Assembly (NCBI RefSeq): GCF_007362775.1 | Contig: NZ_CP041692.1 | Span: 62,001 to 126,000 of the forward strand | DNA length: 64,000 nucleotides | From: Microlunatus elymi | GTDB taxonomy: Bacteria > Actinomycetota > Actinomycetes > Propionibacteriales > Propionibacteriaceae | Direction: 5' to 3' | Shown here: piece after piece, positions 9,411 through 17,500 of the stretch | Numbering within the stretch: the first letter of the stretch is position 1 | How the letters are laid out: each line of letters begins with the position of its first letter | Made by a program: the position numbers and the translations under genes | The notes under the pieces: model-generated | Told to the model about the DNA's origin: nothing | What the model saw: only the letters and a program-made list of their open reading frames with translations | The model's database searches: none

Positions 9411-10670
9411 TCAGCCGTGCTGCGACACGTCGTCCAGCCGGGCGGTGCGGAACGGCGAGAGGGCCAGCGCGATCGCTACCACGGCGAAGCCGGCAGCGAT
9501 GCCCCACAACACCGTACGGTCGCCGAGGGCTTCGGCCAGGAAGCCGCCGGCCAGCGCTCCGACAACGATCATCGCCCGATTGGTCGAGCGCATGATCGCG
9601 TTCGTACGACCTTGCAGTTCATCCGGTGTGATCATCTGCCGGTACGCCAACGAGTTCGTGTTCTCCGCACCGCCGACCAGCCCGAGGATGAACTGGGCGG
9701 TGCCGAACGTGAGCCATCCCGGCCATCCGTTCCCCGGGCAGAGGGCGATCAGCGCCCAGCCGATCGGATAGCCGATGAGTGCCGCGACCACCACTCGGCC
9801 GATCCCGAACGCGGCGCCGAGTCGCACGGCGAAGAGGGCGCCGATCAGGGCTCCGACGCCGCCGGCCGCCATCGCCAGACCGAAGGCGGCGGCCCCGAAT
9901 CCCAACTGCTGATACACATACGGCACGAGCACGGCATTGGCCGCCGCGTTGCAGATGAACCACGTGTTGGTGTTCAGCGCCAGCGGCATCAGCATCCGAT
10001 GCCCGTACACCCAGCGCAGTCCGTCAGCCGCCTCCCGCCCGATCCGACGCAGCCGGCCGGCGGTGTCGTCGCGTCGAGGGGGCGGCTCCTCGACGCGTAC
10101 GATCAGCGTGAGCACGGCCGAGGCGAGGTAACTCGCGGCATCAACCAAGACCGCCCACGGCGCGGTGATCAACTTCACCAGCGATCCGCCGAGCGCCGGT
10201 CCGGCGACCTGGACGACGGCTGCCGCTTGGTCGATGCGGGCGTTCGCGGCCGGCAACTGATGGCGCGGCACCAGTCGGGGCAGGATCGACTGCGAGGCGG
10301 CGTCGTTGGCCAGCGACAGCATCCCGAAGATGATCATGAAAATGATCAGGCTCGGCACCGACAGCAGGCCGGCCAAGGCCAGTGCCGGGATCGCCATCAG
10401 CAGCAGGCCGCGACCAAGATCAGTGATCACCAGCACCGGCCGTCGCCGCAGTCGATCGATGATCACTCCGGCCAGCAGGCCGAAGATCATGTACGGCAAC
10501 CAGCGAGCTGCGTTCACCATTCCGGTGACGTCCGAACCGCGGCCCAGTGTGTCGACGATCAACCACTGCAGCGCGATCGCGGTGATCGCCGAACCGAATC
10601 CGGAAACCGTCTCGGCCGTCCAGAACCGTACGAACCCGCCCCGCTCGCCCAGCGATCGGTCCCGGCCCAT
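9411..10670 (-). CDS. MFS transporter, DHA3 (MefA/enterobactin exporter-like) family
   Basis: The 419-residue protein has twelve predicted hydrophobic spans. The opening FVRFWTAETVSGFGSAITAIALQW, split here as FWTAETVSGFGSAI and the following helix, is the hallmark of the MFS_3 group (macrolide and siderophore exporters), and the loop between helices 2 and 3 reads GVIIDRLRRRPVL. ATG 10670 has a GGATGCGGGG region upstream. It would be an inner-membrane proton-driven exporter; substrate cannot be predicted. It converges with the histidine kinase gene, leaving 51 bases without a clear terminator. Confidence 0.88.
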   Translation of the reverse strand: MGRDRSLGERGGFVRFWTAETVSGFGSAITAIALQWLIVDTLGRGSDVTGMVNAARWLPYMIFGLLAGVIIDRLRRRPVLVITDLGRGLLLMAIPALALAGLLSVPSLIIFMIIFGMLSLANDAASQSILPRLVPRHQLPAANARIDQAAAVVQVAGPALGGSLVKLITAPWAVLVDAASYLASAVLTLIVRVEEPPPRRDDTAGRLRRIGREAADGLRWVYGHRMLMPLALNTNTWFICNAAANAVLVPYVYQQLGFGAAAFGLAMAAGGVGALIGALFAVRLGAAFGIGRVVVAALIGYPIGWALIALCPGNGWPGWLTFGTAQFILGLVGGAENTNSLAYRQMITPDELQGRTNAIMRSTNRAMIVVGALAGGFLAEALGDRTVLWGIAAGFAVVAIALALSPFRTARLDDVSQHG

Positions 10671-10737
10671 CCCCGCATCCTGCCAGGTGGCCGCCCCGAC
10701 CCACCCCCCACAGCCGCGCGCAAGAACTGCCGCCGCC

Positions 10738-10806
10738 CGCGAAATATCGGCCGCGGGAGCACGTTTCGCGTGCGGGAGTGTCCGGCCAACGCAGCCGCGC
10801 GCGAAA
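10738..10806. repeat. Three CGCGAAA/TTTCGCG boxes within small palindromes
   Basis: CGCGAAA occurs at 10738-10744 and 10800-10806 and its complement TTTCGCG at 10764-10770. The middle copy sits in a GCACG-TTTCG-CGTGC hairpin. They lie upstream of the DHA3 exporter (minus strand) and could be an operator array or hairpin remnants. The remainder of 10671-10857 shows no gene. Confidence 0.4.
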
Positions 10807-10857
10807 TAGCCCGTTCGTGCGGGGATTGACGGGGGATTTGATCAGCTCGAGGGACGG

Positions 10858-10928
10858 AGCGGGTGACGGGAGTCGAACCCGCCTCTCGACCTTGGGAAGG
10901 TCGCGTTCTACCGATGAACTACACCCGC
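10858..10928 (-). tRNA. tRNA-Gly(CCC)
   Basis: The minus strand folds as a full cloverleaf: acceptor stem GCGGGTG/CACCCGC, D arm with GTTC...GAAC, anticodon stem CGACC/GGTCG with loop TTCCCAA (anticodon CCC), and a T arm with GGTTCGACTCC. The discriminator base is T and the 3' CCA is not encoded. No tRNA genes lie beside it. The 10929-11190 stretch after it shows nothing recognisable. Confidence 0.95.
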
Positions 10929-11194
10929 AGGCGACTTCTGCGAGCCGCGGCATCGGAGTCTACACAATCTCAACGCGCCGGGATGCACCGACCGAACCAA
11001 CCACGTGCGCTGGCTGACCTGGGCAGGATTACAAGATCCCTGCACCAGTGGCATCGAGGTCCCCGAAATCAGGTACCAAACCCTGACTGGCGCAGCACTC
11101 TTGTCATCCCACCGCGGACTGGGCACGAACGCCGGCGATCTCGTGCGGCCCCACTGGATTCCAGGAGCTTGCGCGCCGGCCACCCCGGAGTAAT

Positions 11195-11214
11195 GTGATG
11201 GTATTAGCTATCAC
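11195..11214 (+). promoter_or_regulatory. Operator-like imperfect palindrome upstream of the SPFH operon
   Basis: The 20-bp element begins GTGATGG and ends CTATCAC, so the outer half-sites GTGAT/ATCAC are perfectly inverted. It contains an A/T-rich TATTAG core, unusual in this DNA and probably part of the promoter. The second gene of the operon encodes a ribbon-helix-helix protein, so autoregulation through this site is a reasonable guess. Confidence 0.5.
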
Positions 11215-11233
11215 TTTTCGAAGGGAGTCGGTG

Positions 11234-12172
11234 ATGACTCAGCCACAGGTGACCGGGGACGTCGGACCGGTCGGCCATCAGGGAGCGCGGGTGGGCGTCA
11301 GTCAACGCAAGGCGCTGGCGGTCAACGGCTGGATCGGGGTGCTGATCGGCGCGGCCAGCATCTACGGCATCGTCGAGGCAGTGCTCAACAGCAGCAAGCT
11401 GATCTGGATCCCGATCGTCGTGCTGGTGCTGATCTGCACCATGCTGGTGGTGGTCCCGCCGGGGCGTACCTCGGTGATCCAGTTCTTCGGCAGCTACATC
11501 GGTACGGTGCTGCGTCCCGGCTTCTGGATCGTGGTTCCGCTGACCACCAAACGCACGGTCAGCGTCCGGGTCCGTAACTTCGAGACCAGCCGGCTGAAGG
11601 TCAACGACGCCGACGGCAACCCGATCGAGATCGCAGCCATCGTGGTGTGGCAGGTCCGCGACACCGCCAAGTCGACGTACGCGGTGGACAACTACCTCGA
11701 CTTCGTCTCCGTCCAGTCGGAGTCGGCGCTGCGGCATGTCGCCAACAGCTATCCGTACGACATTCCCGGTAGCTCGGTGAAGGAAGTTCAGAGCGGATCC
11801 GAGAGCACCGGCACCTCGCTGCGGGGTTCCACCGACGAGGTCGCGGGCGAGTTGGCCCGCGAGGTCGCCGAACGGGTATCCGTTGCCGGGGTGGAGATCC
11901 TCGAGGTACGCATCTCCCACCTCGCTTACGCACAAGAGATCGCCCAGGCGATGTTGCGGCGGCAGCAGGCCAGCGCGGTCGTCGCGGCTCGCGGACGGAT
12001 CGTCGAGGGCGCCGTCGGCATGGTCGAGTTGGCGCTGGCCCGGCTGACCGAGGACGGCGTGGTCGACCTGGACGAGGAGCGCAAGGCCAGCATGGTCAGC
12101 AATCTGATGGTGGTGCTGTGCGGGGATCAGCCGCCGTCGCCGATCGTGAACACCGGCTCGCTGTACACCTGA
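11234..12172 (+). CDS. SPFH/Band 7 (stomatin-prohibitin family) membrane protein
   Basis: The product is 312 residues from ATG 11234, which follows GAAGGGAG. Two hydrophobic spans near residues 31-50 and 54-74 anchor it, followed by [13 protein letters not shown] and PGFWIVVPL, the typical opening of an SPFH domain, and then a helical C-terminal part with the [13 protein letters not shown]-type stretch of Band 7 proteins. Such proteins oligomerise in membrane microdomains; the substrate or client here is unknown. The gene is followed ten bases later by a ribbon-helix-helix gene, an SPFH+RHH pairing that I believe recurs in actinobacteria. Confidence 0.9.
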   Translation: MTQPQVTGDVGPVGHQGARVGVSQRKALAVNGWIGVLIGAASIYGIVEAVLNSSKLIWIPIVVLVLICTMLVVVPPGRTSVIQFFGSYIGTVLRPGFWIVVPLTTKRTVSVRVRNFETSRLKVNDADGNPIEIAAIVVWQVRDTAKSTYAVDNYLDFVSVQSESALRHVANSYPYDIPGSSVKEVQSGSESTGTSLRGSTDEVAGELAREVAERVSVAGVEILEVRISHLAYAQEIAQAMLRRQQASAVVAARGRIVEGAVGMVELALARLTEDGVVDLDEERKASMVSNLMVVLCGDQPPSPIVNTGSLYT

Positions 12173-12182
12173 GGGCAGGCCG

Positions 12183-12392
12183 GTGAGCGAACGACGCCAG
12201 GTCCTGCTCCGACTGGATCCCGCCGTCCACGATGCCCTGATGCGCTGGGCCGACGACGAATTCCGCAGCCTGAACGGCCAGGTCGACCTGCTGCTGCGCC
12301 GGGCCCTGACCGAGGCCGGGCGGATGCCCCGCAACGTCGGACCGCCCCCCCGCCGCGGCCGCCCGCCCGCCCGGGACACGACGGACTCCTAG
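12183..12392 (+). CDS. Arc-like ribbon-helix-helix protein
   Basis: A 69-residue protein starting at GTG 12183, ten bases after the SPFH stop, with GGCAGG just upstream. QVLLRLDPAVHDALMRWADDE followed by LNGQVDLLLRRAL has the strand-helix-helix pattern of Arc/MetJ-type DNA-binding proteins (VLLRLD strand, then two helices). The tail is a basic, Pro/Arg-rich segment (PPPRRGRPPAR). It may bind the palindrome at 11195-11214 and control its own operon, or serve as a docking partner for the SPFH protein; neither is shown by the sequence. Confidence 0.75.
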   Translation: MSERRQVLLRLDPAVHDALMRWADDEFRSLNGQVDLLLRRALTEAGRMPRNVGPPPRRGRPPARDTTDS

Positions 12393-12446
12393 CCGACCTG
12401 TCAGCATCAGGAAGCGCCAGAGCGCCCGGTGAGGCTGACAAGTCGG
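12393..12446. repeat. TGTCAG/CTGACA intergenic hairpin, copy 1
   Basis: Arms CCGACCTGTCAGC (12393-12405) and GCTGACAAGTCGG (12434-12446) pair over 13 bases with one mismatch, and the loop holds a GCGC/GCGC mini-stem. It begins right after the RHH stop codon and its right arm lies in the kynA promoter. A nearly identical hairpin is at 18458-18511. Terminator use is likely; there is no T-run. Confidence 0.6.
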
Positions 12447-12460
12447 GAGAATTCACTGGC

Positions 12461-12466
12461 TAGGTT
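12461..12466 (+). promoter_or_regulatory. -10 box TAGGTT, leaderless start
   Basis: TAGGTT ends six bases before ATG 12473 and only GGGGAC separates them, so tryptophan dioxygenase is probably translated from a leaderless mRNA. Confidence 0.5.
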
Positions 12467-12472
12467 GGGGAC

Positions 12473-13351
12473 ATGGCCAAGATCGAGTCACTCGACGAGG
12501 AGAGTCCTGAAACCGACGAGCGCCAGGAAGACGACCGACAGCTGACCTACGCCGATTATCTGCACCTTGATCAACTTCTCGGCGCCCAGCAACCAAGATC
12601 ACGCCCGGTGCATCACGACGAATTGCTGTTCATCATCCAGCATCAGACCAGCGAGCTCTGGCTGAAGTTGATCTTGCACGAGTTGATCAGCGCCCGGGAC
12701 GGTTTCCGCAACGACCAGATCCCCCTTGCGTTGAAGCGATTGGCGCGGGTCAAGCACATCCAGCACACGTTGGCCGATCAATGGTCGATTCTGGCCACGC
12801 TGACGCCCAGTGAGTACCTGCAGTTCCGCGACTTCCTGGCCACCTCGTCGGGATTCCAGTCCTATCAGTACCGCGCGGTCGAATTCATCCTCGGCAACAA
12901 GGACGCCAAGTTGATCACCGGATTCGATCATGATGAACAGGCGTCGGCGATGCTCGCGGCACTGTTGAACAGCCCCAGCCTGTACGACGAATTCCTGCAT
13001 CACCTGTCCCGGCAGGGCTACCCCATCCCGACCGCCGTGTTGAACCGCGACCCGACCTTGCCGTACGTCGCCGACGACCGGCTGCTGCCCACGTTCAAGA
13101 TCATCTATACCGATCCGCAGCAGCACTGGGCCGCGTACGAGACCTGCGAGGAGCTGATCGACATCGAGGACAACTTCCAGCTCTGGCGGTTCCGGCACCT
13201 GAAGACGGTCGAACGCACCATCGGGCACAAGGTCGGCACCGGCGGCTCCAGCGGCGTCGACTTCCTGCACAAGGCGCTGGACCGGACCTTCTTTCCCGAG
13301 CTGTACGCGGTCCGGACGATCCTGGAACCGGCCGGCCGTCGCGACGGCTGA
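12473..13351 (+). CDS. kynA: Tryptophan 2,3-dioxygenase
   Basis: Heme enzyme that opens the indole ring of L-tryptophan to N-formylkynurenine, the first step of the kynurenine pathway. The 292-residue length is right for the bacterial family. Recognisable motifs are LTYADYLHLDQLL, HHDELLFIIQHQTSELW, SSGFQSYQYRAVEF (substrate pocket), LWRFRHLKTVERTIG with the axial heme His, and a GGSSG loop near the C-terminus. Soluble, probably a tetramer. The other kynurenine-pathway genes (kynU, kynB) are not adjacent, so this copy stands alone. Confidence 0.96.
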   Translation: MAKIESLDEESPETDERQEDDRQLTYADYLHLDQLLGAQQPRSRPVHHDELLFIIQHQTSELWLKLILHELISARDGFRNDQIPLALKRLARVKHIQHTLADQWSILATLTPSEYLQFRDFLATSSGFQSYQYRAVEFILGNKDAKLITGFDHDEQASAMLAALLNSPSLYDEFLHHLSRQGYPIPTAVLNRDPTLPYVADDRLLPTFKIIYTDPQQHWAAYETCEELIDIEDNFQLWRFRHLKTVERTIGHKVGTGGSSGVDFLHKALDRTFFPELYAVRTILEPAGRRDG

Positions 13352-13486
13352 CACGAACAACGACCCGCGGTCGGATATGCGGAGCCACAGCGACGGCATA
13401 CCCTGGGCGACGGGGATAACCCTGATCGTTCCCGACGTAGTAGCCAAATAGCCCTGGAACGACCGATTCCGCACCGTCGCCGGATT

Positions 13487-13492
13487 TAGGTT
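13487..13492 (+). promoter_or_regulatory. -10 box TAGGTT before GTG start
   Basis: TAGGTT ends seven bases before GTG 13500, which supports that GTG as the first codon of a leaderless mRNA over the TTG at 13491. Confidence 0.45.
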
Positions 13493-13499
13493 GAACGCC

Positions 13500-14297
13500 G
13501 TGAGCACTGAACCAACACCGAACACCCCAGCGGAAGCACCCGCTGCCCAGCGCCCGTCCGCCCCGGCGGCCGGTGGCCTGCGCGCCTCCGACGCCGATCG
13601 GGACCAGGTCGCAACCGTCCTCAGCACCGCCTACGCCGAGGGCCGGCTGACGCTGGAGGAACACGACGACCGGCTCAGCCAGGCGATGGCGGCCAAGACC
13701 TTCGCCGAGCTGATCCCGATCACCCAGGACCTGGTCTACACCGGCAGCCCGCAGCCGAAGACCGCGCCCGAGCCCGAGTCGCAGATCGACACCAACGGTG
13801 CCACCACCGAGCCGGACCGGATGATGGCCGTCTTCGGCGGCACCACCCGTAAGGGCCGTTGGCGCGTTCGCAAGCACATCCAGGCCTACGCCCTCTTCGG
13901 CGGTCAGGACCTGGACATGCGCGACGCCATCTTCGAGAGCCCGGTGGTCGAGATCTCCGGCTTCTGGTGCTTCGGCGGACTCGACCTCAAGGTCCCCGAG
14001 GGGATGGAGATCCGCGACCAGACGATGGGCATCTTCGGCGGCACCGAGATCAAGCACGTCGGCGAACCCGAGCCCGGCGCCCCCGTCCTGGTGATCAAGG
14101 GCGTCTGCCTGTTCGGCGGCGTCAGCGTCAAGGGCATGGCCCGAAGGCCCAAGGCGACCAAGGCCGCGCAGGATCACTGGCGCGAGCGGACCGACGAGTG
14201 GCAACAACGCTGGGCCGAGCGAGCCGAGGAACGCCAACAGCGCTGGGCCGACCGGATCGAGGAACGCAAGCGCCGGCACAGTCATCGGGACTGGTGA
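13500..14297 (+). CDS. DUF1707 / LiaF-like (YvqF C-terminal) protein
   Basis: The 265-residue soluble protein begins with a Pro/Ala-rich tail, then a DUF1707 domain (about 25-75: LRASDADRDQVATVLSTAY and LTLEEHDDRLSQA), a linker, and a beta-rich LiaF-like C-terminal domain from about 105 made of repeated FGG turns (MAVFGGTTRKG, YALFGGQDLD, FWCFGGLDLK, MGIFGGTEI, CLFGGVSVKG). The last 50 residues are a highly charged helix with repeated ERQQRW units. No membrane span is present. Related proteins are linked to the cell-wall stress response, often with LiaRS; no such partner is adjacent. An in-frame TTG at 13491 is an alternative start. Confidence 0.85.
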   Translation: MSTEPTPNTPAEAPAAQRPSAPAAGGLRASDADRDQVATVLSTAYAEGRLTLEEHDDRLSQAMAAKTFAELIPITQDLVYTGSPQPKTAPEPESQIDTNGATTEPDRMMAVFGGTTRKGRWRVRKHIQAYALFGGQDLDMRDAIFESPVVEISGFWCFGGLDLKVPEGMEIRDQTMGIFGGTEIKHVGEPEPGAPVLVIKGVCLFGGVSVKGMARRPKATKAAQDHWRERTDEWQQRWAERAEERQQRWADRIEERKRRHSHRDW

Positions 14298-14312
14298 ACC
14301 CCGGCTCGTTGG

Positions 14313-14380
14313 TTCCCGCACCGGTCCCAGCACGCAGCACCATCTGCACCCGGTGCGGCGTGCTGGGACCGGTGCGGGAA
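14313..14380. repeat. 68-nt near-perfect hairpin with 23-bp perfect stem
   Basis: Arms 14313-14335 and 14358-14380 are exact reverse complements over 23 bases; inside, GCACC and GGTGC pair again, leaving a 10-base loop. It lies between two plus-strand genes and ends just before the -10 box of the YdbS-like gene. There is no T-run. It may end transcription of the upstream gene or be a mobile palindromic element. Confidence 0.8.
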
Positions 14381-14392
14381 GAGGGACCACCG

Positions 14393-14398
14393 TAAGCT
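14393..14398 (+). promoter_or_regulatory. -10 box TAAGCT, leaderless start
   Basis: TAAGCT ends six bases before ATG 14405 and there is no ribosome site, pointing to a leaderless mRNA for the YdbS/YdbT operon. Confidence 0.5.
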
Positions 14399-14404
14399 CT
14401 GGGC

Positions 14405-14902
14405 ATGCCGATGGAAGCCCTGTTCGCCCCGCCCGACGAGGACTGGCAGCCGATCTCCCCGAAGTACCGGACGATGCGGCGGCTGAATTCGGTCCTCTGG
14501 ATCGGGGTGATCTTCACCGCCGGCGCGCTGTACGCCGGGCTCGGCTTCGGACTGTGGTGGCTGGCCGCGGTGATCTGGGCGGTCGCTTTGGCGATCGGCA
14601 TCCCGCGCTGGATCGTCATCGGCCGCAACTGGCGCTCGTGGGGCTATCTCGAACGCGACGACGACCTTTACATCACCCACGGCGTACTGTTCCGCGAGCT
14701 CACCGCGGTCCCGTACGGACGGATGCAGGCCGTCGAGGTCCGCACCACTCCGCTGCAGCGGGCGTTCGGTCTGGCCACCGTGCAACTGGTCACTGCCAGC
14801 GCCGCCACCGACGCGGTCATTCCCGGGCTGCTGCCGGATGAGGCCGCTCGGCTGCGGGATCGGCTGACCCAGGTCGGCGAGGCCCAGGCATCCGGCCTAT
14901 GA
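14405..14902 (+). CDS. YdbS-like bacterial PH-domain (bPH2) membrane protein
   Basis: The 165-residue protein has two hydrophobic helices (about 32-50 and 53-72), then a bPH2 domain with the family signature ERDDDLYITHGVLFRELTAVPYGRMQAVEV and PLQRAFGLATVQL. YdbS and YdbT are neighbouring membrane proteins in Bacillus and many actinobacteria and have been linked to resistance to antimicrobial compounds. It overlaps the next gene by four bases (ATGA), so the two proteins are translationally coupled and probably form a complex. Confidence 0.9.
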   Translation: MPMEALFAPPDEDWQPISPKYRTMRRLNSVLWIGVIFTAGALYAGLGFGLWWLAAVIWAVALAIGIPRWIVIGRNWRSWGYLERDDDLYITHGVLFRELTAVPYGRMQAVEVRTTPLQRAFGLATVQLVTASAATDAVIPGLLPDEAARLRDRLTQVGEAQASGL

Positions 14903-17268
14903 GCGAGCAGCCTGGCACGACGCCGACTTCGCGGGAGGCCGACGTGACGCCGACTTCACGCGAAGCTGACACGACCCCGACGCCGCCTCCGCCCAAGGAG
15001 ACCGAGCGTCCGCATCCGCTCACTCCGCTGATCCGCGGCTGGGCCGTCCTGGTGGTGATCATCTTCCTGGCCGGCCGCGAGGCGGTCCCGGACGAGCACG
15101 GCAAGTCGAATCTGCAACAGGTCCTGTCGCTGGGCATCGGCTGGCTGCTGCTCGGCGTGCTGGTGATCGTGCTGTTCGCCGGCGCGGCCGGCTTCGTCTC
15201 CTGGTACTTCACCCGGTACGTGATCGACGACGAGGAGCTCCGGGTGGAGACCGGGGCGCTGGCCAAGCGCTCCCGCCGGATCGCCTTCCAGCGGATCCAG
15301 TCCGTCGACATCATCCAGCCGCTGGCCGCGCGGATCTTCGGCCTGGTCGAGCTGCGGATCGAGGCCGGCGCCGGCGACAGCCGGACCGTGCTGCGTTATC
15401 TGACCCGCAGTCAGGCAACCCAGCTGCGGGACTATCTGCTGGCTCGAGCCCATGGTGATCAAGTCACTCTGGCCGGCTCGGCCGCGCTGCCCCAGGCCAG
15501 CGCCTTCACCGATCTCAGCGCCGCCGAACGCACCCTGGTCACGCTGAGTCCCGGGTTGTTGATCATGGGCCTGGTGCTGTCCACCGAGTTCGCCGTGTCG
15601 GTCGGGATCCTGGTGGTGATGGTGATCATCAGTACGGTGGCGGGCGCGCCCCTGGTCGGCCTGTTCGGCCTGCTGCCGCTGGCACTGACCGTGGTCGGTC
15701 TGGTGAGCCGGCGGGTGACGGCACAGTTCAACTACACCCTGGCCGAGTCGGGTCGGGGCCTGCGGATCACCCGTGGGCTGACCAACCTGAGCAGTCAATC
15801 GCTGCCGCTGAACCGGATCCAGGGCGTACGGATCACCGAACCGCTGCTGTGGCGTCGCTTCGGCTGGGCCCGGGTCGACGTCGACGTGCTCGGCTACGGC
15901 AGTCACGACCACGAGGACAACAGCACCGACGTCAGCAGCATCCTGCTGCCGATCGCCCGGCTGGATCAGGTCCGTACGGCGTTGTCCCGGGTGCTGCCGG
16001 GCGCCGAGTTGGACGGCATCGACCTGCGGCCGTCGCCGAAGCGGGCTCGGGCGATCCGCTGGTTCGACGGCTGGACGTTGCGCTACGGCTGGAATGCCGC
16101 GGTGATCACGGCCCGGCGTGGATTCCTGGACCGGGTGACCGACGTGGTACCGCACGCCAAGACGCAGTCGGTGCAGATCAGCCGCGGACCACTGCAGCGT
16201 CGGCTGCGGCTGGCCAGCGTGCATGTCCACACGCCCAAGGGTCCGGTCGATCTGATCGCCCGGCACCTGGATCCGGCGGTGGCGCGGGAGTTGGCGATGA
16301 CGCAACTGGACCGGGCCCGGACCGCACGCCGTACCTCGCTGACCGGCACCGGCGAAGCGGCGGACGAACCGGTGCTGGAACGCTTCGGTATCCCCGGGGT
16401 GACACCGCTCGGCTCCGGCGGTGAGTCGGTGGTCTACCCGCTCGGTGATGATCATGTGCTGCGGATCTATCGCTCCGGTCACGAATCCGCCCAGCGGATG
16501 ATCGAACAGCTCCGCCCGGCCTACCGGTCGTTCGCAGGAGTTGATCTTGGTTTTCGTACGCCGGAGATCATCGAGTCCGGCGAGATCGGCGGCCGGACCT
16601 ACACGGTGGATCGGCGGATCGCCGGCACGTCGCTGTCGGCCTGGTTGCCGACTGCGACCGGCGACGTACGCCGCCAGGTCCTTGATCAATATCTGCAAGC
16701 AGCGGCCAGCATGAGCCAGCTGCCCTTGCCCAGCAGGCAATTCGCTCGGTTGTTCGGGCACGACCCGCGAATCTTCGACTCGCTCGGCGATCTGCTCGAA
16801 GATCAACTTCGGACGGCCGAGCAGCGGGTCCGAGACAATCTTGATCGTGATCTTCCGGCCGGCTCGGTGCAGCGAGTGATCGCCGAGGTCCGGCAGCGGG
16901 TGTGCGAGCCGGCCCTGGTGCACGGCGATTTCTATCCCGGCAACGTGATGGTCGGCGCGACCCGGCGACCGGATCCGGGTGGCGACGCGGTGCAGACCGT
17001 GATCACCGGAGTCGCCGACTTCAGCCCGCATACGCTGGCCGCCGACCCGGTGATGGATCTGGCCGGAGCGATCACGCTGATGGGGATGGAGCAGTATCCG
17101 GACGTGCTGGATGATCAACGCTTCCTGCACGAACTCGCGATCAACCGCTACGGCCCGTACGTGCTTGATCTCGAGCACTGGCTGGACGTGTATCGGCGTT
17201 ACTACGCGATCTACTACGCCGACGATCCGATGGTCTACCCGTACTCGATCGAACACCTGCAGGGCTGA
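14899..17268 (+). CDS. YdbT-like bPH2 protein fused to an aminoglycoside-phosphotransferase-like kinase
   Basis: A 789-residue protein in one frame. The disordered N-tail holds a twice-repeated TPTSREAD unit. Then come paired membrane helices (about 45-65 and 78-100), a bPH2 domain (about 103-185), a second helix pair (about 215-270), a second bPH2 (about 275-350) and a third (about 385-465), the usual YdbT plan ending near residue 470. From about 490 a complete APH/choline-kinase fold follows: nucleotide loop LGSGGESVVYPL (about 503), catalytic VHGDFYPGNVM (about 673) and metal-binding VADFSPHT with DPVMDLAG (about 704-720). The usual ATP-contacting Lys of strand 3 appears as Arg (HVLRIYR). 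No other YdbT known to me carries a kinase. Substrate unknown; a membrane-bound small-molecule or lipid-headgroup kinase is a guess. Confidence 0.88.
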   Translation: MSEQPGTTPTSREADVTPTSREADTTPTPPPPKETERPHPLTPLIRGWAVLVVIIFLAGREAVPDEHGKSNLQQVLSLGIGWLLLGVLVIVLFAGAAGFVSWYFTRYVIDDEELRVETGALAKRSRRIAFQRIQSVDIIQPLAARIFGLVELRIEAGAGDSRTVLRYLTRSQATQLRDYLLARAHGDQVTLAGSAALPQASAFTDLSAAERTLVTLSPGLLIMGLVLSTEFAVSVGILVVMVIISTVAGAPLVGLFGLLPLALTVVGLVSRRVTAQFNYTLAESGRGLRITRGLTNLSSQSLPLNRIQGVRITEPLLWRRFGWARVDVDVLGYGSHDHEDNSTDVSSILLPIARLDQVRTALSRVLPGAELDGIDLRPSPKRARAIRWFDGWTLRYGWNAAVITARRGFLDRVTDVVPHAKTQSVQISRGPLQRRLRLASVHVHTPKGPVDLIARHLDPAVARELAMTQLDRARTARRTSLTGTGEAADEPVLERFGIPGVTPLGSGGESVVYPLGDDHVLRIYRSGHESAQRMIEQLRPAYRSFAGVDLGFRTPEIIESGEIGGRTYTVDRRIAGTSLSAWLPTATGDVRRQVLDQYLQAAASMSQLPLPSRQFARLFGHDPRIFDSLGDLLEDQLRTAEQRVRDNLDRDLPAGSVQRVIAEVRQRVCEPALVHGDFYPGNVMVGATRRPDPGGDAVQTVITGVADFSPHTLAADPVMDLAGAITLMGMEQYPDVLDDQRFLHELAINRYGPYVLDLEHWLDVYRRYYAIYYADDPMVYPYSIEHLQG

Positions 17269-17296
17269 CAGCATCGAGGATCTGCAGCCCTGACAA
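17259..17296 (+). repeat. CTGCAG-CTGACA direct/inverted repeat at the operon end
   Basis: CTGCAGGGCTGACA (17259-17272) and CTGCAGCCCTGACA (17283-17296) are near-identical direct repeats; CAGGGCTG and CAGCCCTG between them also pair as an 8-bp stem around the stop codon region. The CTGACA motif recurs in the hairpins at 12393 and 18458. Likely termination structure. Confidence 0.45.
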
Positions 17297-17404
17297 CTCT
17301 TCGGGGCTGCCCGGAGAAATTCCTTGCGATTGATCGGAACCGGTCAGGGGATCGCGCCGTCCCAGACCCCGACTTGCCGCTCAGCGGCCCTGATCTATCG
17401 GCGA

Positions 17405-17470
17405 GTCGAATGCCAGGAGGTTCAGGTCCTCCCAGAGCGCGTATGGGTGCGCAGCCTCCTGGAATTCGAC
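17405..17470. repeat. Twin hairpin element, copy A
   Basis: Outer arms GTCGAAT/ATTCGAC and inner arms CCAGGAGG/CCTCCTGG pair with a single unpaired base on each side. The loop contains TTCAGGTCC and CGTATGGGTGCGCAG, shared almost exactly with copy B 90 bases later although the stem sequences differ. The intergenic stretch 17269-17629 holds only these elements and the ppgK promoter. Confidence 0.7.
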
Positions 17471-17500
17471 CCGTCGGGCCGGGGCTCAGCTCGAACATCG

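Noticed and set aside
14920-14985. Repeated TPTSREAD unit as a functional tandem repeat
   Set aside because: Only two copies in a disordered N-terminus; too little to claim a feature.
14956-17274. Minus-strand open frame opposite the YdbT-kinase gene
   Set aside because: Low-complexity Gln/His/Arg product; the plus strand has clear domains throughout.
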